DNA of 64,000 nucleotides from Deltaproteobacteria bacterium (lineage in GTDB: Bacteria > Desulfobacterota > Desulfarculia > Adiutricales > JAFDHD01), in NCBI GenBank assembly GCA_019308995.1, contig JAFDHD010000001.1, forward strand, positions 1 through 64,000, read 5' to 3'. Shown here piece after piece: positions 52,177 through 60,805 of the stretch. The position numbers and the translations under genes were made by a program. Each line of letters opens with the position of its first letter. Position 1 is the first letter of the stretch. The notes under the pieces are model-generated. The model had not been told where the DNA came from, did not search any database, and saw only the letters and a list, made by a program, of their open reading frames with translations.

Positions 52177-53040
52177 ATGTTCTTTGGGATCGGGGCTTAC
52201 AGCATGGGCTTTTTTCTGAGTAAATACGGGAGCCCAACCTACCTGAACATGGTCATGGCCTTCATGATCGCGGTCATGGTCGCCTTCCTCCTGGCCTTGG
52301 TTATCAGCTTCATATCCCTCAGGGTCAAGGCTATTTTCTTTGCCATGGTCACCCTGGCCCTGGCCGAATTTTCCATGATCCTGGCCATGAAACTGAGCCG
52401 ATTTTCCGGGGGCGAAGACGGCATAAGCATGTCCTTGCCCGGAATACTTACGGTTTCAACCGATTTTGGCCGATTTCTGGGCCTGGACCTCACCGGTCGA
52501 ATCATGAGCTATTACTTCATCCTGCTGGTCTGCCTTGGTCTATTTCTGGTCATGCTCCGCTTTACTGAGTCTCCGCTCGGCCGGGTACTCCAGTCCATTC
52601 GGGACAATGTCCAGCGGGCCGAAGCCCTGGGTTACACCACATTTGTATATCAGACTATTTCCATTACCTTTGGATGTATCGTGGCCACTATTATGGGGGG
52701 TCTCTACGCCCTGTGGGTCGGCTACGTCAATCCGGAATCCACTTTGCACGTCACCATTGTGCTGGATATCCTTGTCATGGTTATTATCGGAGGAATGGGC
52801 ACCCTATATGGAGGCATTATCGGCGCAGGCTTTCTTCAGATGGCCCAGACGTATCTGCCCGACCTGCAAAACCTGGCCAAGGACCTTCTGCCAAACGCCA
52901 CTCTGCTGCATACTGCGTTGGAACGCTGGCTTCTCATCTTCGGGATCCTTTTTATCCTGGTCGTGTTCTTCTTTCCTCGAGGCGTCATGGGTACTATTCA
53001 GGAATTTACGGCTCGCCGAAAAGCAGCCAAGGCCTCTTGA
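52177..53040 (+). CDS. livM: LivM-type branched-chain amino acid ABC permease, 5'-truncated
   Basis: About 287 residues from the first possible ATG, with the LivM family segments GHAMFFGIGAYSMGFFLSKYG, SLRVKAIFFAMVTLALAEF, TESPLGRVLQSIRDNVQRAEALGY and GGMGTLYGGIIGAGF. Homology continues upstream in frame (IFGTLVASYDILLGYTGIISF, from about 52080), but that part has no ATG, GTG or TTG and a stop at 52027, so the true N-terminus with the first helix is gone. No livH, livG, livF or binding protein is nearby. Likely a pseudogene, or a shortened product from 52177. Confidence 0.8.
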   Translation: MFFGIGAYSMGFFLSKYGSPTYLNMVMAFMIAVMVAFLLALVISFISLRVKAIFFAMVTLALAEFSMILAMKLSRFSGGEDGISMSLPGILTVSTDFGRFLGLDLTGRIMSYYFILLVCLGLFLVMLRFTESPLGRVLQSIRDNVQRAEALGYTTFVYQTISITFGCIVATIMGGLYALWVGYVNPESTLHVTIVLDILVMVIIGGMGTLYGGIIGAGFLQMAQTYLPDLQNLAKDLLPNATLLHTALERWLLIFGILFILVVFFFPRGVMGTIQEFTARRKAAKAS

Positions 53041-53075
53041 GGACGTGTTAAGCAATAAAGATCGGAGGGTGATGC

Positions 53076-53930
53076 ATGTCTGAACCGAGAATGAAAAAGG
53101 CAAAGGGAGATGGAGTAGAAATCCAACTGGCCATTTGGGAAGGTGGAGGGAAAACAATCCTGTGCATCCACGGCCTCACGGCCAATTCACGATGCTGGGA
53201 CACGCTGGCTGAAACTCTGGCTCCCACTCATCGTGTCCTGGCCATGGATTTAAGGGGAAGAGGGCTTTCAGAGAAGCCGCCTTCAGGTTATTCCATTGCC
53301 CAGCACGTCAAAGATGTTCTGGCCCTTTTAGATGATTTAAAATTGGAACGGGCCGTCATCATGGGGCATTCTTTGGGCGCCATCATCGCCATGGCGTTTG
53401 GGGCCGAACACCCGGATCGTGTAGACAGACTCATTCTGATTGACGCCGGTGGCAAGGTCTCCGAAGAGCAGATGACAAAATTTTACGCAGGCATTAAGCC
53501 GTCACTGGGCCGCCTGGGCCAAATCTTTCCCACCTTTGAAGCGTATTTGGCTCCCTTGAAACAGGCCCCTTTCAATCAGCCTTGGGTACCAGCCCTGGAG
53601 ACTTATTTTCGATATGAGGTCGAGGAAATTGAAGGCGGGGTTCGCTCCCGAGTTCAGCCGGGCCATATCCAGGAAGAAATCCTCAATAATTCATTGGTAG
53701 ACGTAAGCCGGTTTTACTCGAAGATAACCAACTCAGTCCTTATCCTGCGGGCTACGGATGGGCTATTGGCTAAGGACGATTACCTGCTTCCTCTAGAGGC
53801 GGCGGAGAGAATGGTGCGGGAAATGCCAAACGCCAAGTGTGTGGACGTGGAAGGTGCCAATCATTACACTATTATCTTTCGGCCGAATGAAATGAGGGAC
53901 CGTGCTATTGATAACTTTCTCGCTGAGTAG
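53076..53930 (+). CDS. Alpha/beta hydrolase
   Basis: A 284-residue alpha/beta-fold hydrolase. Oxyanion motif ILCIHGLTANSRCWD, nucleophile elbow MGHSLG (Ser99), catalytic acid near LRATDGLL and catalytic His in GANHYTI. The cap region (~150-210) is of the size seen in esterases, C-C hydrolases and lactonases; substrate unknown. GGAGGGTG lies before the ATG. It follows the truncated livM by 35 bases. Confidence 0.88.
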   Translation: MSEPRMKKAKGDGVEIQLAIWEGGGKTILCIHGLTANSRCWDTLAETLAPTHRVLAMDLRGRGLSEKPPSGYSIAQHVKDVLALLDDLKLERAVIMGHSLGAIIAMAFGAEHPDRVDRLILIDAGGKVSEEQMTKFYAGIKPSLGRLGQIFPTFEAYLAPLKQAPFNQPWVPALETYFRYEVEEIEGGVRSRVQPGHIQEEILNNSLVDVSRFYSKITNSVLILRATDGLLAKDDYLLPLEAAERMVREMPNAKCVDVEGANHYTIIFRPNEMRDRAIDNFLAE

Positions 53931-53990
53931 TAACCGAACCATTATCTAGATTTAATCATATAATGGCATAAGAGATGGATTTCAAATTTG

Positions 53991-54018
53991 TGACAAAAGA
54001 CCTGAATATCGGTATAAT
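53991..54018 (+). promoter_or_regulatory. Promoter of the UPF0158 gene
   Basis: TGACAA (53991-53996; TTGTGACA context), 16-base spacer, TATAAT (54013-54018). Predicted start near 54025, just before an 11-bp inverted repeat. Confidence 0.45.
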
Positions 54019-54027
54019 ATCACAAAT

Positions 54028-54083
54028 TAGCAGCATTTGTCAGCGAAGTTATGTTCTAAAATCGTGACTATTAAATGCTGCTA
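54028..54083 (+). promoter_or_regulatory. Structured 5' leader (11-bp inverted repeat) of the UPF0158 gene
   Basis: TAGCAGCATTT (54028-54038) and AAATGCTGCTA (54073-54083) are perfectly complementary, with a 34-base loop. The stem starts at the predicted RNA 5' end and stops 36 bases before the ATG. It may be a regulatory leader or RNA-stability stem, or a DNA operator. Confidence 0.45.
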
Positions 54084-54119
54084 TTACGCTACTTAATTCA
54101 AAGTTAGCCACTAAATCAT

Positions 54120-54533
54120 ATGATTTCCTTCAACGACATTGAGGCTGCCTATCTGTTTGTCAGTTCAGCACGCTGCGGGATGAATTCTGCTGTGCTCCGC
54201 AAGGACACAGGACAGATACTCTATCAGTCTGAAATGGGTGATATTGACGAGATTGAGGATGAATATCTTGATTGGGACATGTGCGTCGAGATCCCCCACA
54301 AGAACGATCTTGATTTGGGGGAACAACTTGTCTTTGCCTTTGTCAATGCACACATTCCAGATGAATACGATAGGGTTCACCAGATGTTCAGACAGCGCGG
54401 AGCTTATGGAAATTTCAAAAGCTTCCTCGAGTCGAGAGGACTGCTCAACACCTGGTACGAATTCGAGCACAAGCGTGAGGAACGGGCGCTGCGACAGTGG
54501 TGCCAGGAGAATGAGATAGAGCTGTCAAGTTAA
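54120..54533 (+). CDS. UPF0158 family protein
   Basis: A 137-residue acidic protein of the UPF0158 family, function unknown. Family-like segments are ISFNDIEAAYLFVSS, DTGQILYQSEMGD, VEIPHKNDLDLGEQLVFAFV and the C-terminal SRGLLNTWYEFEHKREERALRQWCQEN. No good ribosome site precedes ATG 54120. AT-richer than its neighbours. A lone gene with its own promoter and structured leader. Confidence 0.8.
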   Translation: MISFNDIEAAYLFVSSARCGMNSAVLRKDTGQILYQSEMGDIDEIEDEYLDWDMCVEIPHKNDLDLGEQLVFAFVNAHIPDEYDRVHQMFRQRGAYGNFKSFLESRGLLNTWYEFEHKREERALRQWCQENEIELSS

Positions 54534-54736
54534 CAATGGCGTGCAAGCTGATCACCTTTCCGCTCGCACTCTAAGCGGCTCTTGTGCCTTTAAGATTACA
54601 TTACCCGTCGTCCCGAAAGAGCGGCTGACCAAGGCATACGCTAATGGGCGAGGGTGTGTTTTCTTAAATGGATTAAGTCTCTTCTGAAACTTAGCAAAGC
54701 AATAGCGGACTTGGAGCCGACATGTATGCCTGCGGT

Positions 54737-55240
54737 TTACCGGAGCGTCACCCGCTCCCCCTCCAGGTCCAGCAGCCATCTCTTCCAGTCCAGGCCCCCT
54801 CCGAAACCGGTCAATTGACCCCCTGACCCCAGGACCCGGTGGCAGGGGATGACCACGCCGATGGGATTGGCTCCGCAAGCCCGGCCCACGGCCCGGGCCG
54901 CCTTTAGGCGGCCGATGGACCTGGCCACCTCACCATAGGTCATGGTGCGGCCATAGGGTATCTCCCTGAGCGCCTGCCAGGTCTCTTTTTGAAAGTCAGT
55001 CCCCCTTACATCCAGGGCCAGATCAAAGATTTTACGTTTACCTTCCAGGTATTCCTGAATCTGGGAGGCGGCGTCCACGACGGAAGGCAGAAGGCGCGAC
55101 TCAGGAAACCAGCGGCGGGTAAATGCCGTTAAATGGTCCAGACCTTCAGGCCCGAAACTTACGTGTATCAAGCCCTGGCGCGTTTCGGCGACGAAAAGGG
55201 GGCCGGGAGGAGCCTCGATCACGGTATAGGCGATATTCAT
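54737..55240 (-). CDS. ogt: Methylated-DNA-protein-cysteine methyltransferase
   Basis: A 167-residue O6-alkylguanine-DNA alkyltransferase, a suicide repair protein. The acceptor motif IPCHRVLGSGGQLTGFGGGL has Cys133; the helix-turn-helix YGRTMTYGEVARSIGRLKAARAVG with the arginine finger is intact. Its start overlaps the radical SAM gene stop by 4 bases. Confidence 0.95.
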   Translation of the reverse strand: MNIAYTVIEAPPGPLFVAETRQGLIHVSFGPEGLDHLTAFTRRWFPESRLLPSVVDAASQIQEYLEGKRKIFDLALDVRGTDFQKETWQALREIPYGRTMTYGEVARSIGRLKAARAVGRACGANPIGVVIPCHRVLGSGGQLTGFGGGLDWKRWLLDLEGERVTLR

Positions 55241-56184
55241 TTTAAGTCCTCGCTTATCGGTTGGTGTGTTCGCCCGGCCTGGGGGGCCCCAAGTTTTTGT
55301 CCCTGCCAGGTGTCCATTTCCTCAAGACGCTGCCTGATGAAGGCAATGGTGCGGTGCTTGTCAAGGCTCCACTCAGGCGCTATCAGCCTGGCCGGGTCAG
55401 GGTCGCCGGTCAGGCGGTGAATGACCATGCCCGAAGGAATGTTCTCCAGGAAACCGACGGCCAGACGCACGTATTCTTCCCGGCTGAGGCAGCGGAAAGA
55501 GCCTTGCCGGTACATATCCGCCAACTCCGTCCCGCTGGAAACATAAAGAGAATGTATCTTTACGCCATCCAGCCCCAGGTCTGCCACAAACCCGGCCGTG
55601 CTTAAGACATCCTGCTCGCCTTCCTCAGGCAAACCCAGGATGACGTGAGCCAGGACCTTGATCCCTCTGCCTCTGACACGGGAGACGGCCTGGGTAAAAT
55701 CGGCGGCAGTATGGCCACGATTGATCAAGGCCAGGGTCCGGTCCGAGGCTGATTGAAGACCAAGCTCCAGCCAGACTTCATATTCCTGCGCATACCCGGC
55801 CAGGAGATCAAGGGTCTCATCTGGCAGGCAGTCCGGGCGGGTGCCAACAGCCAGGCCGACTACATTTTCCGGGGCCAGGGCCAGGTCCCACATCTCCCTG
55901 AGCCGCTCAGGCGGTGCATAGGTATTGGTGAAGGCCTGAAAATAAGCAATAAACTTATCGGCTCGCCGTTTCAATCCAGTCAGGCCGCGTTCAAGCTGCC
56001 CGGCCAGGCTCAATCCGGCCCTGGCGGCTCCTGTACCCGAGCCTTTCTCATCACAAAAAATGCAACCGCGATCTGAAAGAGTTCCGTCTCGATTGGGACA
56101 ACTTAGACCGGCGTCAAGGCTGATCTTGGCGACCGAGCATCCAAAGCGATCTCGGAGATACCTATTTAAGCTGTAATAACGCAA
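55237..56184 (-). CDS. Radical SAM protein, TIGR01212/YhcC family
   Basis: A 315-residue radical SAM protein. The iron-sulfur ligands follow the family spacing CPNRDG...GCIFC (C29, C41, C44). Further marks are LERGLTGLKRRADKFIAYFQAFTNTYAP, WLELGLQSAS and HVILGLPEEGE. The biochemical role of TIGR01212 proteins is not settled; tRNA or other modification has been proposed. Cotranscribed with ogt by overlap. Confidence 0.92.
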   Translation of the reverse strand: MRYYSLNRYLRDRFGCSVAKISLDAGLSCPNRDGTLSDRGCIFCDEKGSGTGAARAGLSLAGQLERGLTGLKRRADKFIAYFQAFTNTYAPPERLREMWDLALAPENVVGLAVGTRPDCLPDETLDLLAGYAQEYEVWLELGLQSASDRTLALINRGHTAADFTQAVSRVRGRGIKVLAHVILGLPEEGEQDVLSTAGFVADLGLDGVKIHSLYVSSGTELADMYRQGSFRCLSREEYVRLAVGFLENIPSGMVIHRLTGDPDPARLIAPEWSLDKHRTIAFIRQRLEEMDTWQGQKLGAPQAGRTHQPISEDLK

Positions 56185-56296
56185 AGTGATATTGGCTGCC
56201 TCTGATAAATCAGAAGGCAGACTGCTGAAGATATGCCTTTTAAAAAAACTCTCTCAAATCCAGTGCTGACCTGCCTCTTGGCCTTGATTATAATGG

Positions 56297-57208
56297 CTAT
56301 TTCATCTTGGAGAGTCTTTTTCGGGCAACTCCAGCAGAGTATGTCTTGGGATATTGCCTGACTAGCTTTTCTAAAAGAAGCTTGGAACTGGTTTTGTCAC
56401 CAATATTATAAAAGGCAAAGGCCTGCTTGAGCAGGGCATTGGAGACCCTCTTGCTCCGGCCATACTGTTTGATGACCTTCTGATATTCAAGGATAGCCTC
56501 CTCGTATTTCTGCTGCTGGTAAAGACATTCGCTTGCATAAAATTGTGCCGAGGAGGCGAGGTCGGCCCGGGGGTACTTTTTCAAGAATTCTTTGTACTTA
56601 GTTAGCGCGGCTTCATAGAGTTTTTTATTGTACAACGCTTCAGCCACCTTGTAATGCTCTTCTGGCGTGGATGGTTTGACCTCGACCTCTGGCTTGGCTT
56701 TAAGCGGCGGTTTCTCTTTGCTGACAGAGGCAACCGGTTTGGGTGGCTCAGCCGTTGTCGTTGGAGTGGGTGGGCCGCCGGGGCGAGCCATAGCCGAAGG
56801 GCTCATGGGTGACAGGGACAAGGTTGCCTCGAGCCTGTCAAGGCGGAGCTTGATGAAATTCAGGTCCTTTTTCAGGGCTGTGCCTTCGGTGACGTCTATG
56901 ATCTTCCGCCGCTGACCGAGCTCCACAGCGTTGGTCAAACGCTGAAACTCCGTGTGCATGCGGTCTAATTCCAGGCGGATATCGGGGAGGTTCTGGCGGG
57001 TTTGATCCAGCCGGCGTTCAAGTTCGGAGTCCCTGAGCTTGGCCTGGGCGCGCAGGTCGTTCACCTCGGCCCTGAGGGCGCTCATATCCCGATTGTTGGC
57101 AGCGACCTGCGTTGAGAGCCGATTAAAGTCTTGCTCGGTTATCACGCATCCTGACAGGCAGAGTGCGCACCCGATCAAGGCTCCAAATAAAAGATGCCTT
57201 TTTTTCAT
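56297..57208 (-). CDS. cpoB: Tol-Pal system protein YbgF/CpoB
   Basis: A 303-residue periplasmic protein with a lipobox-like end of the signal region (LCLSGC, Cys21), unlike the soluble E. coli form. A coiled coil (~25-120) is followed by a Pro/Thr-rich linker and three TPRs (~180-300) beginning EEHYKVAEALYNKKLYEAAL. CpoB coordinates peptidoglycan synthesis with Tol-driven outer-membrane constriction. Last gene of the tol cluster. Confidence 0.9.
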   Translation of the reverse strand: MKKRHLLFGALIGCALCLSGCVITEQDFNRLSTQVAANNRDMSALRAEVNDLRAQAKLRDSELERRLDQTRQNLPDIRLELDRMHTEFQRLTNAVELGQRRKIIDVTEGTALKKDLNFIKLRLDRLEATLSLSPMSPSAMARPGGPPTPTTTAEPPKPVASVSKEKPPLKAKPEVEVKPSTPEEHYKVAEALYNKKLYEAALTKYKEFLKKYPRADLASSAQFYASECLYQQQKYEEAILEYQKVIKQYGRSKRVSNALLKQAFAFYNIGDKTSSKLLLEKLVRQYPKTYSAGVARKRLSKMK

Positions 57209-57261
57209 AGAGAAGTACTGCCCAGGGGGACTGACCCTCCCCCTGGGCAGGCAGTGCTGTT

Positions 57262-57879
57262 CTATTCTCCGCTGATAATGACGAATTGAGCGCGCCGATT
57301 TTCAGCCCAGGCCTCTTCGTTGTGACCAGGGTTCAGCGGCCGCTCTTCACCGTAAGATATGGTTTCGATACGGGTCGAACTAATACCTCGTGATATGAGA
57401 TACCTGGCAGCGGCGTAAGCGCGGCGGTCTCCTAAGGCCAGGTTGTAGTCAAGAGTGCCTCGTTCGTCGCAATGCCCCTGAATCTCCACGATGATTTTGG
57501 AATGCTTAGTCATGTACTCAGCCTTGGCTTTCAGAACGATTTCCGCATTCGGCTTGATATTGTACTTGTCAAAATCAAAGTGGACATGCTGATTCAGAAA
57601 CAGGGCCCTTTGGGCGTATGCAGCCGCCTTCTCGCGCGCCTCTCTCTGCGCCCTGGCCTTTTCTTCAGCCGCTATCTTTTTTCGTGCTTCCACGCCCGCC
57701 TTCTCGCGTTCTGCCCTTTGGCGTTTTAGACGATCGGCCTCAATCTTGGCTTTTTCCTCAGCTGAAATTACAGGTTTTTCAGCTTTTACCGCTTTTTTTG
57801 CACATGAGGTGAAGTTCAATGCCATGAGAGGCAAGATCAAGAGGGCCACCAAGAACAAAATTAATCCATGCCGTTTCAT
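57262..57879 (-). CDS. pal: Peptidoglycan-associated lipoprotein Pal
   Basis: A 205-residue outer-membrane lipoprotein: signal with lipobox FTSC (Cys26), a highly charged Lys/Glu/Arg/Ala helix (~30-95), then the OmpA-like peptidoglycan-binding domain with IVEIQGHCDERGTLDYNLAL and GDRRAYAAARYL. The charged helical linker is longer than in E. coli Pal (173 residues). Next to tolB. Confidence 0.94.
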   Translation of the reverse strand: MKRHGLILFLVALLILPLMALNFTSCAKKAVKAEKPVISAEEKAKIEADRLKRQRAEREKAGVEARKKIAAEEKARAQREAREKAAAYAQRALFLNQHVHFDFDKYNIKPNAEIVLKAKAEYMTKHSKIIVEIQGHCDERGTLDYNLALGDRRAYAAARYLISRGISSTRIETISYGEERPLNPGHNEEAWAENRRAQFVIISGE

Positions 57880-58034
57880 TCTCTCATCTCCTTTGCCTTT
57901 TCTCCCGCTTTTGTTTTTGAACCGGGAAAGAGTGGATGAAATTTGGTTGCCACTACCATTTTCTTACTTGCGCCCTTAGTATATCTCGGATCACTTTTAA
58001 GGTCAAATATTAATCTGAGAATCTTTTGCTTTAA

Positions 58035-59360
58035 TTAATCTACTGCAGCCGGGGACCAGGTTGGCGCGGTCTGCTCCCCGGGGAAATCCAAAACCAGGGG
58101 GCGCTGTCTTTCTCCATTGGCGGTCATGGTGAATATCACAAAGCGGCCCAGGCGGTTCGAGGCGAAGACGATCATACGGCCGTTCGGGGACCAGCAGGGC
58201 TTGGTGTCATCCGCCTCATTGGATGTCAATTGCTGGCGATCAGTACCGTCGGGTTTGATGGTGTAAATATTGAACCGCTTTTCGTGCGAGCCGACATAGA
58301 TCAAGCGGTCTCCTCGCGGTGACCATTGAGGATCGGTATTATATTTGCCTTCAAAAGTGACCCGGCGAATCTCGCCGCCCGTTATGGAGGAGATATAAAT
58401 CTGGGGGGTGCCCGCCCGGTCGGAAACAAAGGCAAACTGCTTCCCATCCGGGGAGATGGTCGGCGAGATGTTGATCCCCCACAGTCGGGTAAGCTGGCGT
58501 TTAATGTGGCCGAGTCTGTCCACTAGATAAATATTTGAGTGGTTCGCCCGGCTGATTGCGACTAAAATATCTCCAAGAGGTGTAAAGTTCGGCGATATAT
58601 AGAGTCCCTTTACAACCGAGATCTTCCTTTCTCGGCCGTCAGACAGGCGACGAACATACAGCTCGGGCTTCCTTGACCTGTATGAGATATAGGCAAGTTC
58701 GTCCCCCTTGCGCGAAAAAGCCGGGCTCAGGTTGAGGGAACGGTTGTTCGTAACCTTAACGAGGTCTTTTTCGCCAAATCTCGTGATGAATATCTCTTTA
58801 TTTAAACCCTCCTTGCCAACAAAGGCGATCACGGACCCGAAAACGCCCCGCTCTCCGGTCAAGATCAGCATGACCTCGTTGCTGAAGCGGCTGATCATGG
58901 CCTGGCTGTCTTTCATGACGCTCTTGTAGCGTTTGCCTAGAAGCATTCGGTTCTCGAATACATCGAAGAGCTTAAGTTCAAGGGTCAGTTCTTCTCCATG
59001 GACCTTGAAAGCGCCCTTGATTAGAAGCTCGCTTCCGATCATGAGCCAATCTTTGAAATTGATATCCTTCTCGGCTAGGCCCGCCCTTTTATCGGCTTCA
59101 AAGAAGGTTCGCTTATCCAGGACGATAAAAAGACCGGTTAGGTCCAGGTTCTGGCTGAGCAACCGCGGCAAACTTTGACTGATCTCCACCGGCGCGGACG
59201 CGGCTAAATCAAGAGGCACGAAGTCAGGCACGGCCAGCGGAATCTTTCGGGCAAACGGCTGATTAATGTCAATGTAAACCCGTCCCATGGCCGGACAGCT
59301 CACGAGAATCAGTCCGACCAGCAGGCAGACCAAAAGGCCGACTTTTCGTGAAAATTTCAT
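58035..59360 (-). CDS. tolB: Tol-Pal system protein TolB
   Basis: A 441-residue periplasmic TolB. Signal peptide MKFSRKVGLLVCLLVGLILV..., N-terminal alpha/beta domain, then a WD40-like PD40 propeller with repeats such as NISPTISPDGKQFAFVSDRAG, NTDPQWSPRGDRLIYVG and KPCWSPNGRMIVFASNR. Start placed at 59360: AAGGAA lies 7 bases upstream and a signal peptide begins there. The frame is open a further 103 codons upstream, but that overlaps tolA and has no secretion signal. Confidence 0.93.
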   Translation of the reverse strand: MKFSRKVGLLVCLLVGLILVSCPAMGRVYIDINQPFARKIPLAVPDFVPLDLAASAPVEISQSLPRLLSQNLDLTGLFIVLDKRTFFEADKRAGLAEKDINFKDWLMIGSELLIKGAFKVHGEELTLELKLFDVFENRMLLGKRYKSVMKDSQAMISRFSNEVMLILTGERGVFGSVIAFVGKEGLNKEIFITRFGEKDLVKVTNNRSLNLSPAFSRKGDELAYISYRSRKPELYVRRLSDGRERKISVVKGLYISPNFTPLGDILVAISRANHSNIYLVDRLGHIKRQLTRLWGINISPTISPDGKQFAFVSDRAGTPQIYISSITGGEIRRVTFEGKYNTDPQWSPRGDRLIYVGSHEKRFNIYTIKPDGTDRQQLTSNEADDTKPCWSPNGRMIVFASNRLGRFVIFTMTANGERQRPLVLDFPGEQTAPTWSPAAVD

Positions 59361-59388
59361 GGACGTTCCTTCTTGATCCCCGGTCAAT

Positions 59389-60249
59389 CTATTCTCTTCC
59401 CAGCCCTGTAGGAGTGAAGCGGAGCCCGACCTCAAAATAACTGCCTTTGAAGGCATCGGGTAGAGGCGGCAAAGGGCTCGAGCGAACGACAGCCTTTTCT
59501 GCTGACTGGTCAAAATATTTGTCCCCGGACTTCCTCTCAAACCAGCCCCTGGTAATAGCGCCCGAGGGGGCGATCTGGATGATATAAACCGCCTCCAGAG
59601 GCCCTTTTTTGCGGATAAGCCCGGCAGGCGGCATGTTCCAGTTGGCATTGATGACGTTATGAATGACAACCAGATACTCCCCTATCTTGGTATTGAGCTC
59701 ACTTCTGGACTCGGTTCCTGGCAGACCAAAGGCGCTGGCAGCATCACCAGGCCCCGTCTTCCTTGTCAGCCTGGTGATGGCCGAATCAATCCGATTATCG
59801 GCCTGCTGCTTTTGTTGGACTTTGGTCTTTACACGGGCCAGGGCTTTATCAAGGTCCGGGCTGGTGTCCACCCGGCGCGCTGGCCTGGACGGCGGCGGGG
59901 CTTTTTTTATCTTTTTAATCTCCGGTTTTTTCTCAAGCTTCTCTTCCACCGGCCCCAGGGGGATCAATTTGGCTTTCTCCTTTGGCGGCACAAAGGCGGG
60001 GGCCGGGGCTGGCTTGCTCACGACCTTTTTGGAGGCTGCGAGCGCGGCGGCCTGCGGCGGCAAGGTCACCAGATTAACCGTGTATATCAGCGGCAAAGCA
60101 CCCCGTCTGGAGGTCATTCCTGGCAAGACGATCAAACCAAAAATAAGCACTGCGAAATGCAAAGCAATCGAAATGAGGATCGTCCATTTAAATTGCGGAC
60201 TAAGGCCTTCATCAAGAACGGTGTCGGCATAGGCAACACTCATGTTCAT
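59389..60249 (-). CDS. tolA: TolA/TonB-like energy-transducing protein
   Basis: A 286-residue protein: one N-terminal membrane helix with the SxxxH motif region (ISIALHFAVLIFGLIVL, ~30-46), a Pro/Lys-rich periplasmic linker (~65-150), and a C-terminal TonB/TolA-type domain (IGEYLVVIHNVINANWNMP ... GAITRGWFERKSGDKYFDQSAEKAV). Its place between tolR and tolB makes TolA the likely role, connecting TolQR to Pal-TolB. Confidence 0.87.
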   Translation of the reverse strand: MNMSVAYADTVLDEGLSPQFKWTILISIALHFAVLIFGLIVLPGMTSRRGALPLIYTVNLVTLPPQAAALAASKKVVSKPAPAPAFVPPKEKAKLIPLGPVEEKLEKKPEIKKIKKAPPPSRPARRVDTSPDLDKALARVKTKVQQKQQADNRIDSAITRLTRKTGPGDAASAFGLPGTESRSELNTKIGEYLVVIHNVINANWNMPPAGLIRKKGPLEAVYIIQIAPSGAITRGWFERKSGDKYFDQSAEKAVVRSSPLPPLPDAFKGSYFEVGLRFTPTGLGRE

Positions 60250-60364
60250 GCCTCATCGGTCGGGCCGCCAGACAGATTACACTGCCTCGACAGTTAAACA
60301 ATCTCTAACCCTCCCAAGTATATCATATTAATTCGCGCCGGGGTTGATTTTGAATATAAATAAT

Positions 60365-60796
60365 TTACTGCTTTTTCGGCGGCTTGATCCGCTCCGATTC
60401 GGTGACCAGTCCCAGATTGGTCACGCCGGCCTCGCGAATCTCCGCCATGATCCGAGCCACCTTTCCGTAAGGAATGGCCCTGTCCGCCCGGAGGAAAACC
60501 TCCCTGGTCCCCCGAACTTCCATGATCCGCTGGACCTTTATGCCAAGGTCCTGGAGAGTGACTTTATACTCGTCAAGATAGATGTCACCTTCTGCGGTAA
60601 GCGAGATAGTAACCCGCTCGCTTTCAGTGCGAATGGCGGTCGTGTCCACCTGAGGCAGGTTGATGTCAATGCCTTGCATCATCATCGGAACCGTAACCAT
60701 GAAAATAATCAGCAGCACCAGCATCACGTCCACCATGGGCGTGACGTTGATGTCGGACATCAATCTTCGGCTGCCGCCGTTTATATCAAAAGCCAT
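60365..60796 (-). CDS. tolR: TolR/ExbD family proton-channel protein
   Basis: A 143-residue ExbD/TolR protein: short N-terminus, one helix SDINVTPMVDVMLVLLIIFM with the proton-carrying Asp (MVDVMLVLL), then a periplasmic domain. It starts 9 bases after tolQ. With TolQ it uses the proton gradient to energise TolA. Confidence 0.94.
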   Translation of the reverse strand: MAFDINGGSRRLMSDINVTPMVDVMLVLLIIFMVTVPMMMQGIDINLPQVDTTAIRTESERVTISLTAEGDIYLDEYKVTLQDLGIKVQRIMEVRGTREVFLRADRAIPYGKVARIMAEIREAGVTNLGLVTESERIKPPKKQ

Positions 60797-60805
60797 ATCC
60801 TGTGC

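Noticed and set aside
58035-59669. TolB frame extended 103 codons upstream.
   Set aside because: A signal peptide with a good ribosome site starts at 59360; the extension overlaps the tolA-like gene.
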